In this document: piece by piece, positions 6,319 through 13,575 of the stretch | Layout of the letters: each line of letters starts with the position of its first letter | Numbering within the stretch: position 1 is the stretch's first letter | From: JADZGC01 sp964391595 | GTDB taxonomy: Bacteria > Patescibacteriota > Saccharimonadia > CAILAD01 > GCA-016700035 | Direction of reading: 5' to 3' | NCBI GenBank assembly: GCA_964391595.1 | Contig: CAYMMM010000012.1 | Coordinates: forward strand, 1-24,784 | DNA: 24,784 nucleotides | Made by a program: the position numbers and the translations under genes | Notes under the pieces: generated by a model | Database searches by the model: none | Seen by the model: the letters and a program-made list of their open reading frames with translations, nothing else | Told to the model about the DNA's origin: nothing

Positions 6319-7617
6319 TTAGATCGAAAGTGTTCGGCTCAGCCGCTGCAAGAGCTGCTCGCCTTTTGGCTCGGCGCCCACGATATCAAGTGCGAGATTC
6401 GCTAGTCCCATAGACGTGATGTCCTGGGGGCTCTTGAGCTTACCCGTGTGGTCTATGACGCGATTTACATCTGATGGTGCCACGAAGTCAATCTTTGGCT
6501 TACGCGCGAAGGGCAACTCTTTGTACCAATCACTACTCAGCGCCTCTTTAATCTCAGGTAAAGCGGAGCCACCACCGCATAGCAAGATTCGATTTGGCAA
6601 ATGGTCTAGCTCGTCAAACTCAGACAATGCCAGCTCAACTCCCGAAATCCAAACATCCACATCCTTCGCGAGCGCCTCACTTATGTCTTTCTCTTGTGCC
6701 TTCTCCAGCTCCCCAGCTGAGTGTGCGAGCTTGAGCTCCTCGGCCTTCTCGAAGCCGATACCGAGTGTGCTGGCTATGCGCTTAGTGAAGCTCCGTCCAC
6801 CGATCGCGAACATGCGCGTGCCGACGACTCCGCCATTATTGACCACTGCGATATCACTTGTACCACCTCCGATATCGATGAAAATGGCACTGAATTCAGT
6901 CGAGTCATCCGCCCCGACACTCTTGGCAACTGCAAACGGCTCGGCCGCGATATTTATGAGGTTGAGATCGAGATCGCGCGCCACTGTCTGGAGGGCACCG
7001 AGATGCACCATAGGGGCGAAAGCCGTAAAGACCGAAATCGTCACATCCTTACCCTGGAAGCCAATGGGATTTGTGATCCGATACCCATCGATCATCACAT
7101 CGACCACCGCCGCATTCACAAGTTTCACCTGCACATCTTTAGCCCCAGTCTCCCATTCCAACTGCGAACGCGCTTTCTCAAAAGCCGCCCGCTGCACACG
7201 TTCGATAATGTCGCGCAGCTCTACCATGTCAATCTGCACCTCTGGCTTCGAACGACGATAGCTCACGCTCGTCGTCATGCCCTTCACCAGCTCGCCAGCG
7301 ATACCGATGACGGTATTGCGTGCCACGACACCCGACGCTCGCTCAGCGATACGCAGCGCAGCGTCACAGTTCTCTACAACGCCCGCGATGTCGGTCACCG
7401 CACCAGACGCCATGTCGGTCAAACGCTGCCGTTGACGAGCCGCACCAATGATTTCGACTTGATCACCCTTCACTTCACCGATCAGAACCTTCACATACTC
7501 AGTCCCGATGTCGAGACTCACGATGTATGGGTCATCACTGCGATTCTTACGAGCCTTGCCCTTGCTTAATACGCCGCGCAGTTTGAGTTTGTTGAACTTT
7601 GGAAGTTTGAGTGCCAT
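6319..7617 (-). CDS. ftsA: FtsA-like actin-fold ATPase (cell division)
   Basis: About 432 aa from ATG 7617. The actin-like ATPase signatures are phosphate 1 SLDIGTEYVKVLIGE near the N-terminus, phosphate 2 FIDIGGGTSDIAVV in the middle, and adenosine motif ILLCGGGSALPEI near the C-terminus. An inserted subdomain between the first two (about 80-160) fits FtsA rather than MreB or DnaK; PilM is the main alternative. FtsA tethers FtsZ to the membrane, but no ftsZ is adjacent. It starts with a basic stretch (KLPKFNKLKLRGVLSKGK) that could help membrane binding, and the C-terminal QLLQRLSRTLSI may be a short amphipathic helix. In-frame ATGs also occur at 7623 and 7629; the latter lies inside the -10 box and is impossible for that promoter. 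Confidence 0.85.
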   Translation of the reverse strand: MALKLPKFNKLKLRGVLSKGKARKNRSDDPYIVSLDIGTEYVKVLIGEVKGDQVEIIGAARQRQRLTDMASGAVTDIAGVVENCDAALRIAERASGVVARNTVIGIAGELVKGMTTSVSYRRSKPEVQIDMVELRDIIERVQRAAFEKARSQLEWETGAKDVQVKLVNAAVVDVMIDGYRITNPIGFQGKDVTISVFTAFAPMVHLGALQTVARDLDLNLINIAAEPFAVAKSVGADDSTEFSAIFIDIGGGTSDIAVVNNGGVVGTRMFAIGGRSFTKRIASTLGIGFEKAEELKLAHSAGELEKAQEKDISEALAKDVDVWISGVELALSEFDELDHLPNRILLCGGGSALPEIKEALSSDWYKELPFARKPKIDFVAPSDVNRVIDHTGKLKSPQDITSMGLANLALDIVGAEPKGEQLLQRLSRTLSI

Positions 7618-7627
7618 ATACATGCTC

Positions 7628-7636
7628 ATTCTAGCA
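7628..7636 (-). promoter_or_regulatory. Extended -10 promoter of ftsA
   Basis: Minus strand TGC-TAGAAT (-10 at 7633-7628), the same extended core as upstream of obgE. No convincing -35 is seen. The ATG at 7617 is 10 nt downstream and no SD is present, so the mRNA is probably leaderless or nearly so. Confidence 0.6.
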
Positions 7637-7660
7637 GATTTGCAAACCTCATGCTTATGC

Positions 7661-7767
7661 TTGCTTCATTTAGTGAATTATTGTATGGTTACGCGTATGA
7701 GCTGAGCTGGGTCTCTGGAAACAGCCTGCTCTCAATGTGTTATTCGCACCTACCACTTCCCAGGGGG
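7661..7767 (+). promoter_or_regulatory. Probable promoter and leader of the 7772 operon
   Basis: -35 TTGCTT (7661-7666), 17 nt, -10 TATGGT (7684-7689). The leader would be ~75 nt, with the shared TCGCACCTA at 7744-7752 (far from this -10, unlike the other copies) and SD AGGGGG 4 nt before the ATG. A second, weaker promoter nearer the motif is possible. Confidence 0.45.
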
Positions 7768-7771
7768 AAAC

Positions 7772-8647
7772 ATGACACAGGAACTCTCCGTCGTTCCATC
7801 ACTACCGAGTGATCTGGAATCATCCGGCCATATGGGCCGCTCATCTGGCGACTGGCAGCCGTGGAAGCCCGCTGACAAGCTCTACACCCGGCCTTTCCGG
7901 CTGGTCTTCTGGCTCCTGGCGCTCCCCTTCGGGCTGCTCCTGGTGCCAACACGCAACTTCGCCGAAAAGCGTCCGCGGTTAAGCTGGCTGGTCTGGCTGT
8001 GCAACAACACGCCAAACGGCATGAGCATCCTTCGCGGTGCTGCCTCTGCCCCTGTCGTGGTGATCACCGCGACCCATCTCTGGGATCGCGAACCACAAGC
8101 GACGACCTGGTTCATTATCGTCATCGGGCTCTTCGCACTTGACGGCATCGATGGACCACTGGCACGCATGCTCGACCATGTGACTGAGTTCGGCAAGAAG
8201 GCAGATCCGGTGGTGGACAAGGTGCTGATGGCGGCTCTCGCCCTCGCAGCACCATCGATCATCTGGCATCTGTTGAACCCCACCATGGCCATCGCCGGCG
8301 CAGTCATGATCGTCTTCCTGCTCATCACCGAAGTGCGCGTCGCACAGACCAGCATCGAAAATGAGAGCATCGCCAAGGCCATCGGCCGCGAGATCAACGG
8401 CGCTTTCATGTCAGGCAAGATCAAGTTCAACCTCGAAGCCATCGGCTTCTTGGTAATCTACGGGTACTTCCGGTGGGCGCCGAGCGACCCGACTGGTCTC
8501 GTGATCGGTCTCGTCGCACTTGCCATCGCCCACACCTTCGCGAAGAACAGCCTGGTCGAGCACCAAGCCGAACTGTCCGAGACCCGCCGCCTCCGCGATG
8601 AGGCTCTCGGACAGAAATCCACAAGCGTCCACATCGTCAACGAGTAA
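7772..8647 (+). CDS. CDP-alcohol phosphatidyltransferase
   Basis: A 291-aa integral membrane enzyme. The family signature D-x2-DG-x2-AR-x8-G-x3-D-x3-D is intact (DGIDGPLAR ... GKKADPVVD) at about residues 129-151. These enzymes transfer a phosphatidyl group from CDP-diacylglycerol to an alcohol such as glycerol-3-phosphate or inositol; the acceptor cannot be read here. About 80 hydrophilic to mildly hydrophobic residues precede the catalytic helices, and further membrane helices follow at about 115-130, 160-200 and 225-260. The ATG is fixed by AGGGGG 4 nt upstream. It sits in a plus-strand unit with a 42-aa peptide and could be PgsA-like. Confidence 0.85.
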   Translation: MTQELSVVPSLPSDLESSGHMGRSSGDWQPWKPADKLYTRPFRLVFWLLALPFGLLLVPTRNFAEKRPRLSWLVWLCNNTPNGMSILRGAASAPVVVITATHLWDREPQATTWFIIVIGLFALDGIDGPLARMLDHVTEFGKKADPVVDKVLMAALALAAPSIIWHLLNPTMAIAGAVMIVFLLITEVRVAQTSIENESIAKAIGREINGAFMSGKIKFNLEAIGFLVIYGYFRWAPSDPTGLVIGLVALAIAHTFAKNSLVEHQAELSETRRLRDEALGQKSTSVHIVNE

Positions 8648-8660
8648 GAAGGAGCGATTC

Positions 8661-8789
8661 ATGCATCGAACCACCAAGCGCCTGTGCATCGCCGGTCTCG
8701 GCCTTGTAGCCAGCGTGGCGTTCACCCTGTTCGTGGGTGCCGCCATCGCTGCAGCTGCCGAGGAAGAGGCGGCCCGACGCGGGTACTAG
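8661..8789 (+). CDS. 42-aa membrane or secreted peptide
   Basis: AAGGAG lies 6 nt before the ATG at 8661, 13 nt after the phosphatidyltransferase stop. The peptide has a basic N-terminus (MHRTTKRLC), a 22-residue hydrophobic core rich in Ala and Val (about 10-33), then an acidic EEE and an RRGY end. This is a single-pass membrane peptide, or a signal peptide with little behind it. A 13-bp terminator follows. No family is recognised. Its position suggests a partner of the lipid enzyme. Confidence 0.65.
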   Translation: MHRTTKRLCIAGLGLVASVAFTLFVGAAIAAAAEEEAARRGY

Positions 8790-8800
8790 CCCTCACTTCT

Positions 8801-8830
8801 GCCCGTCTGACTCTCCGGAGTCAGACGGGC
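8801..8830 (+). terminator. Terminator of the 7772-8789 unit
   Basis: Perfect 13-bp stem (8801-8813 with 8818-8830) and TCCG loop. The downstream tail ATTGTCAATTT is only weakly T-rich. Confidence 0.75.
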
Positions 8831-8839
8831 ATTGTCAAT

Positions 8840-8901
8840 TTGATAACTTTCAGCTACACTCCATACTTATACATATTCGTACCTCTATATAGAAGGGTGG
8901 A
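8840..8901 (+). promoter_or_regulatory. Promoter and leader of the 8907-10036 unit
   Basis: -35 TTGATA (8840-8845), 16 nt, -10 CATACT (8862-8867). A degenerate copy of the shared motif, TCGTACCTC, is at 8877-8885. The SD GAAGGGTGG lies before the GTG at 8907. Confidence 0.6.
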
Positions 8902-8906
8902 ACCAC

Positions 8907-9785
8907 GTGACAAATCTCGTACTCCCACCAGCACCCGTGTTCGTTCTGGTCGGCCCACCACGCGTAGGCAAGAAGACCATGATCAGCCTGGCGCAAGAAA
9001 TCTTTCCAATGCTGGTTATCGGCAAGAGCTTCACGACCAGCCAACAGCAGGCCGATGATCGCCCGGATCGATACGTCTTCAGCAACCGCGAAGCCATCAT
9101 CGATGCACTGGCCGGCGGTGAGGTTTTGGAATGGTCGCAGTCGGGTGGCGACATCTATGCATCCTGCAGACCAGACCCGACCAAGCCAACAATTCTCGTG
9201 ATGGACACCACTGGTGCCGCGCGCATCATCGCATACCACATTGCATCACTGCCCGTGATCTTCATTGGTGTCGTACCGATGGTTCGCTACGAAGATGACG
9301 ATCGACGCAGTGCTGCGGAAAAGCAGCGATATCACCAGCAGCACCCGAGAACATTCGAAGCCGCGCGACTTGAGGTCCTACGGACACATTTGCGTGCCCG
9401 AGGTCAGGTAAGTCCCGAAGAAGCCGATGCGCTCATGCTCGTCGCGCACGCTGAGATGACCGAGATCCTGACGTTTTGGCCAAATCGGGCCGACACACAC
9501 ATCATCGAAAACGTCGATGGTCGGCGCGAAGAAGGTGTCGCTCAACTCGCGCGCATCATCCGAGACAAAATCGACGCCTGGCGAGACGCCTGCGACAATG
9601 AGCGCAATCGGTACATCGCCGAGCTTGAGAGCGAGAGCAGCAAGAAGGTTCCTGCCACGAAAGCTCCAGCTGAATCACGTCGTGGTTCAAAGGCCCCGGC
9701 ACTCAGACGACCTCCACAGGCACAGTCGGTGAAGCCGAAGAAAACGCCCGTGAAGAAGGCTCCTGCCAAGAGGAAGACGCGATGA
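8907..9785 (+). CDS. Degenerate guanylate-kinase-like P-loop protein with basic tail
   Basis: 292 aa from GTG. Residues 11-200 follow guanylate kinase: P-loop GPPRVGKKT (16-24, family GPSGVGKGT), then TTSQQQADDRPDRYVFS where the family has TTRxPRxxExxGxDYxFxS, GEVLEWSQSGGDIYAS (family FLEW...YG), and VMDTTGAA (family LDIDVQGA). The GMP-binding arginines after TT are missing and the P-loop carries Arg and Lys in place of Gly, so kinase activity is doubtful; it may bind another nucleotide or act as a scaffold. The tail from about 240 on is Lys/Pro/Ala-rich (KKTPVKKAPAKRKTR), like histone H1 tails, and suggests nucleic-acid binding. Coupled to the next gene by ATGA. Confidence 0.75.
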   Translation: MTNLVLPPAPVFVLVGPPRVGKKTMISLAQEIFPMLVIGKSFTTSQQQADDRPDRYVFSNREAIIDALAGGEVLEWSQSGGDIYASCRPDPTKPTILVMDTTGAARIIAYHIASLPVIFIGVVPMVRYEDDDRRSAAEKQRYHQQHPRTFEAARLEVLRTHLRARGQVSPEEADALMLVAHAEMTEILTFWPNRADTHIIENVDGRREEGVAQLARIIRDKIDAWRDACDNERNRYIAELESESSKKVPATKAPAESRRGSKAPALRRPPQAQSVKPKKTPVKKAPAKRKTR

Positions 9786-10036
9786 ACGCCATAAGCGAAA
9801 TATCTGGTCCCAACTGGTACCAGATACCAGCCAATGTCCTAGAGGTAGGCTGGCACGTCTTCGAGCCGGAGACACGAATCGCAAGCATGCGAATGGTGGA
9901 GACGGGGACGCGTCGAGTGATCTATGCCTTCACCCTCTCGGGTGGCTCACACCACGGCGCAACACTGATCACACCAGCACACTTCCGTCTACTCGCAATG
10001 GTCCCGAGCCCAGCTCCTTCGCCCCCATCACCTTGA
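9782..10036 (+). CDS. 84-aa hypothetical protein
   Basis: The ATG overlaps the stop of the GMK-like gene (ATGA), indicating translational coupling. It is a soluble, Trp/His-containing protein (WYQIPANVLEVGWHVF) with a beta-rich look and a Pro/Ser C-terminus (PSPAPSPPSP). The C-terminal codons and the TGA lie inside the terminator stem, which may explain the proline run. No family is recognised. Probably co-functional with its upstream partner. Confidence 0.6.
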   Translation: MNAISEISGPNWYQIPANVLEVGWHVFEPETRIASMRMVETGTRRVIYAFTLSGGSHHGATLITPAHFRLLAMVPSPAPSPPSP

Positions 10037-10043
10037 TGGGGGC
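10021..10043 (+). terminator. Terminator containing the 9782 gene stop codon
   Basis: GCCCCCATCA (10021-10030) pairs with TGATGGGGGC (10034-10043), 3-nt loop, followed by GTTTCATTATTTT. The TGA at 10034-10036 is in the stem. It may also stop the convergent sortase transcript. Confidence 0.8.
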
Positions 10044-10071
10044 GTTTCATTATTTTGGAATTTGGACAAAA

Positions 10072-11253
10072 CTATTTATCGATAAGAGCGTAGACAAGCG
10101 TGCGCTCAGAAAAGGTAAAGTCACGTTGATTGAAGTTCCCGCTGCACGTGATGAGATTCAGACCCTGCCGCTTAGGATCGACTGAAAGCAAGAGCGAGCT
10201 CATATCTACCTGCGCATTCGGGAGTTTCTGGACTTTTACAACACTATAACTCAAGACTTTGCCGTCACCTCGCGTCAGTGTGATTTTTTGACCAGTCGCA
10301 ACACTGCCGAGCTTCGTAAATATTCCTTCTTTACTCAAGCCCGTAGAGTGTCCGTCGATGAGCACTGCGCCCGCCCCTAAGCCTGGCTTGGCGCTGCTCT
10401 TATACCAGCCCGTGTCAAAGATATTCTTGGGGGCATCGAATGCACCCGAAGCGGTCAGCCCCAGCCCAAGCACACGTGCCTTTACCCCCAAGCTTGGTAT
10501 CTGTAGATAGCGCGGCTCGTCGGGGGCAACCGCGTAATTTGTGTATACCGCTTCGCTCGGTGGAGTCTCCTCGGGTAGGTCTGCAGGCGTTATAGAAGGA
10601 GTTGTATTTGCTTGGTCAGCGTGTGCCACAGACTCGTGCAAGATCTGCTTATTTTGCAATGATGCTTTGATAATGAATCCCAGCCCCACGAGGTTGATGA
10701 GGATCGCCAGTGCGAAAACTGCCTGAGCAGTACGCTTCTTTGGACGCTTCCGCTTTGTGGCATGTGTTGTGTGCTGATGTTGCTTCTTGTGAGATATATG
10801 CTCTTTGTGGTTCTTAGCAGTGGGGCCCTCAGCCTTGGGAGGTTGCCCACCCGGCATAAAAGCAAGACTCACAGGTCTCAATGAAGGTTCTAAAACTTCC
10901 TCATGCTTAGTATTGTGTACATTGTATACCCGACTTGGCTGCGCAACACGTACAGGCACATCTGACGCTACTCGATTTGTATCTTTAGATACCCGAGGCG
11001 AATTGGACTCTCGAGACACACTGACCGAAGGAAGCTGTACTGCAGCGTAGTCCGCAGCAGCATCTGACTGGACTGGTTCGCTCTTGTGCTGGTTTTGGAC
11101 AAACTGCTCATAAAATGCCGCTAGCCCATTCAAGCGCGAGAATACATAGCTGCGCTCTTCAGTGGACCAGAACGCGTGCGGATCATGTGGCACACGATGA
11201 TGTTGCTGTCCATCAGCATTTTGCTGATACTTTTGTGACTGGAAGTCTGCCAA
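10072..11253 (-). CDS. Class E/F-like sortase
   Basis: A 393-aa transpeptidase that would join LPxTG-type proteins to the cell surface. It has a long hydrophilic, His/Lys-rich cytosolic N-terminus (1-174), a membrane segment (about 175-196), and an extracellular sortase beta-barrel (about 240-393). The catalytic triad is visible: H302 in LIDGHST, C370 in LITCSG and R384 in FSERTLVYA. The start is TTG with GAGGAGG 5 nt upstream. It lies 15 nt after the LPKTG protein gene, its probable substrate, in one operon. The ~170-aa cytosolic region is unusually long for a sortase. Confidence 0.9.
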   Translation of the reverse strand: MADFQSQKYQQNADGQQHHRVPHDPHAFWSTEERSYVFSRLNGLAAFYEQFVQNQHKSEPVQSDAAADYAAVQLPSVSVSRESNSPRVSKDTNRVASDVPVRVAQPSRVYNVHNTKHEEVLEPSLRPVSLAFMPGGQPPKAEGPTAKNHKEHISHKKQHQHTTHATKRKRPKKRTAQAVFALAILINLVGLGFIIKASLQNKQILHESVAHADQANTTPSITPADLPEETPPSEAVYTNYAVAPDEPRYLQIPSLGVKARVLGLGLTASGAFDAPKNIFDTGWYKSSAKPGLGAGAVLIDGHSTGLSKEGIFTKLGSVATGQKITLTRGDGKVLSYSVVKVQKLPNAQVDMSSLLLSVDPKRQGLNLITCSGNFNQRDFTFSERTLVYALIDK

Positions 11254-11268
11254 GCTGACCTCCTCAGG

Positions 11269-12837
11269 CTATGCACGTCGTCCGTACTTGAAGGCACCGA
11301 AGAGCACGAGCCCGATCGTCGCAAGACCAGTTATCAACTTCAGCGCGAAAACATTAGCCAGCATTGCAAACCCGGTCTTTGGCAAAGCTGGTACTGTTAC
11401 AGCTGTGAGCGTGATGTCATTGCCATCACCACCTTTGTAGCTGATCTTGAAGACCACATCCCCTACCTTGAATGTTGTACCTTCGGTGAGACCAGAGAAT
11501 TCACCATCAACCGGGTCGGTGCCTTTGTTATCAAGGATGGTGAACACATCGCCCTGCTTGGGCACGTAGCCGTTGATCAAGCTTGTCGTGAGCGTGCCGT
11601 CTGTTACATACACATAGGTGGTGGCTGACAATTGATCATAGCCCGTACATGCTGTAGTACCACCAATTTCTGCTTGGTATTCACCATACACCGAAACAGA
11701 GCCACCGGCGCTAATACATCCAGGTGACATACCTGGGGCAACAATTCCGCCCTCACCTACATACAGCGACTGGACTATAGAGCCGGCACCCTTGAGAACG
11801 CCAAGTCTCCCAACAGAACCATAACGATAAGTGCCGTTCGCCAAAATTGCTGTCTGATACTTATATGCCCGAATATCATCAGAAGGAGCATTTGCGCTGT
11901 AGCTAGTCGTCACAGGAGTGGTCTCATAGGTGCCGTTAGGTGTAAGGGATCCGTTCGCAGACGAATTTACCACAAGAGTAATATAGTTTCCGGAAATCAC
12001 ATTGATGTGATGACTACCTGTGATAGCCCCTGTTAGACGTACAGTGCCGCTTGAATTAAGAGCAGTATCCGCACCAAGGGTTATCGCTCCCGATAGTGTA
12101 AAGTCACTATCTGAACAATTTCGGTAGCCACAGGATGCCTCGACTATAAGCTGAGCATCATCGTATTGACTGAGCCCATTAAGCGTAAAAGGTTCCGTGA
12201 TGGTCGCTGTCTTATCCTCTTCATAAAGATAGAATGACACGTAAGCCCCATCAGACACGATTGTCCCGCCAGCACTTGTGCCTAGAGAGGTCGGATCCCA
12301 CAAATACACAGATCCAGCATTTACAGTCACTGTGCCGGTAAATGTATTTGCTTTTTGCAATGTTAGTGACCCAGCACCAGCTTTGGTAATATTTGCCGTA
12401 CCACTTACTACCGAGTCAATTGCTAAGCCGCTAGACGTGTCGAGAGTAATGGTTTGATCCCCAGTTAAAACCAGGGGCGCCGTAATCCTAGGGTCAGCAC
12501 TGCCCGAGGTAGTGATGCCCCCGGTGATAGTCATACTATTACCAGACACGGTGTAATTCATGACGTTAAAATTGCCAGAAAAAGTGATTGATACAAAGGT
12601 CTTATCTGTCAGATCATTGTTTGGAAGGTGTGATCCAGTTGCTGCCGTGGGAAAAACAAGCTCATCTGTGCCATCTTGTGCAGGGGGAACATCCCAGTTT
12701 GCGTCAGTTGAGAATTTTGTATCTCCGCCCGCACCAGTCCAGGTACTTGTAGCAGCATACGCCGACCGCACACCAAGCACCATGCCCAACATTAATGCCA
12801 CAACAGACACGCCGACCATGCGTAACGCAAGCTTCAT
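11269..12837 (-). CDS. Secreted LPKTG-anchored surface protein with PATR-type beta-helix repeat
   Basis: 522 aa from ATG 12837 (AGGAG 7 nt upstream). The signal peptide is residues 1-28 with cleavage after AYA. A long Thr/Ser/Gly-rich beta-solenoid-like region follows, with one clear autotransporter-associated beta-strand repeat near 149-190 (GSLTLQKANTFTGTVTVNAG). At 485-489 is LPKTG, followed by a hydrophobic stretch and a KYGRRA tail, the standard sortase sorting signal. It is predicted to be anchored by the adjacent sortase and to work as an adhesin or surface layer element. The open frame runs upstream to 13179, but that part is antisense to the 13009 gene and lacks signals. Confidence 0.88.
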   Translation of the reverse strand: MKLALRMVGVSVVALMLGMVLGVRSAYAATSTWTGAGGDTKFSTDANWDVPPAQDGTDELVFPTAATGSHLPNNDLTDKTFVSITFSGNFNVMNYTVSGNSMTITGGITTSGSADPRITAPLVLTGDQTITLDTSSGLAIDSVVSGTANITKAGAGSLTLQKANTFTGTVTVNAGSVYLWDPTSLGTSAGGTIVSDGAYVSFYLYEEDKTATITEPFTLNGLSQYDDAQLIVEASCGYRNCSDSDFTLSGAITLGADTALNSSGTVRLTGAITGSHHINVISGNYITLVVNSSANGSLTPNGTYETTPVTTSYSANAPSDDIRAYKYQTAILANGTYRYGSVGRLGVLKGAGSIVQSLYVGEGGIVAPGMSPGCISAGGSVSVYGEYQAEIGGTTACTGYDQLSATTYVYVTDGTLTTSLINGYVPKQGDVFTILDNKGTDPVDGEFSGLTEGTTFKVGDVVFKISYKGGDGNDITLTAVTVPALPKTGFAMLANVFALKLITGLATIGLVLFGAFKYGRRA

Positions 12838-12865
12838 TCCCACACTCCTCATAATTGTTATCCCT

Positions 12866-12895
12866 AGTATACATAAGCAGTGTGCAATCCGGCAA
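12866..12895 (-). promoter_or_regulatory. Promoter of the LPKTG-sortase operon
   Basis: Minus strand: -35 TTGCCG (12895-12890), 18 nt, -10 TATACT (12871-12866). It is followed by a ~23-nt leader with SD AGGAG. Confidence 0.6.
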
Positions 12896-12937
12896 TGGTT
12901 ATTAGGTCTTACTCGTACGCGATTATCATGAATTACC

Positions 12938-13000
12938 TTGACATGCCCCAATAATCCTTGTACCATGCCTGCATTCCTGACGTATCCAAATAGCAAAGGA
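12938..13000 (+). promoter_or_regulatory. Promoter and leader of the 13009 gene
   Basis: -35 TTGACA (12938-12943), 17 nt, -10 TACCAT (12961-12966), start near 12973. SD AAAGGA lies 8 nt before the ATG. The shared TCGYACCTA motif is not present here. Confidence 0.75.
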
Positions 13001-13008
13001 CGAACCTC

Positions 13009-13524
13009 ATGTACACCGATCATCTCGATCTCGAGCAGCTCGCAGCAGAAGCGAGTCGACGCAGACAAGCCGCTCAGGTGGCAGCTGCACCACTCACCGA
13101 GCGCATGCTGGCGCGCGATCATGCGCAGATCCTGCACAACTTCGCTGGGCACGATATCGACTTCCTCAAGGAAGGCCATTACGACACGTCACTCTGTCGC
13201 ACACAAGGACAGCTCGTGCTCATCGACGGTGTTGCGGTCTCACATGGCGCTTCTGGGCAAAGTTGTCGAGACGCGAATCCAAGCTGGGGTCTGTTCTATT
13301 TCTCTAGTGGTCACCAAATCTGGTCAGATCGTCAATTCTTCCCTATCTCGTGGCGAGTCCCTACCCGTCGTGACCTCGAAACTGCCCTGATAACCCTCTT
13401 CGCTACGCGTTCGAAGCCAGAGGAAGTATTGGTTGTGAAAGTCATGACAGCAGAAGACAAGGTCAACACCGAATGCCCCGTACGGCTTCGGAGCAAGTCT
13501 GCGCTGATATCCTCGCGCGCATAA
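13009..13524 (+). CDS. 171-aa hypothetical soluble protein
   Basis: A monocistronic gene with its own promoter, SD AAAGGA and terminator, set between the divergent LPKTG operon and the convergent alaS. The N-terminal ~45 residues form a charged helix (LEQLAAEASRRRQAAQVAAA); the middle is beta-rich (QGQLVLIDGVAVSHG, WGLFYFSSGHQIW), and a second helix plus strand follow. No membrane segment, no catalytic motif and no family is recognised. Codon choice looks GC-rich, as in the other plus-strand units. Confidence 0.65.
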   Translation: MYTDHLDLEQLAAEASRRRQAAQVAAAPLTERMLARDHAQILHNFAGHDIDFLKEGHYDTSLCRTQGQLVLIDGVAVSHGASGQSCRDANPSWGLFYFSSGHQIWSDRQFFPISWRVPTRRDLETALITLFATRSKPEEVLVVKVMTAEDKVNTECPVRLRSKSALISSRA

Positions 13525-13529
13525 CGCTC

Positions 13530-13563
13530 AACCCACCTCAAAGGCGAGGCGGGTTTCTTTTTA
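13530..13563 (+). terminator. Terminator of the 13009 gene
   Basis: Stem AACCCACCTC/GAGGCGGGTT (one mismatch), 6-nt loop, then TTCTTTTTAT. It starts 6 nt after the TAA. In the other orientation it could slow transcripts from alaS. Confidence 0.85.
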
Positions 13564-13575
13564 TATACTAACTAA

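Noticed and set aside
6416..7569. Two ~280-codon plus-strand ORFs opposite ftsA
   Set aside because: Ser/Thr- or His/Asp-rich antisense shadows of a well-supported gene.
12838..13179. 114-residue N-terminal extension of the LPKTG protein
   Set aside because: It would place residues before a clear signal peptide, run through the -10 box, and be antisense to the 13009 gene.
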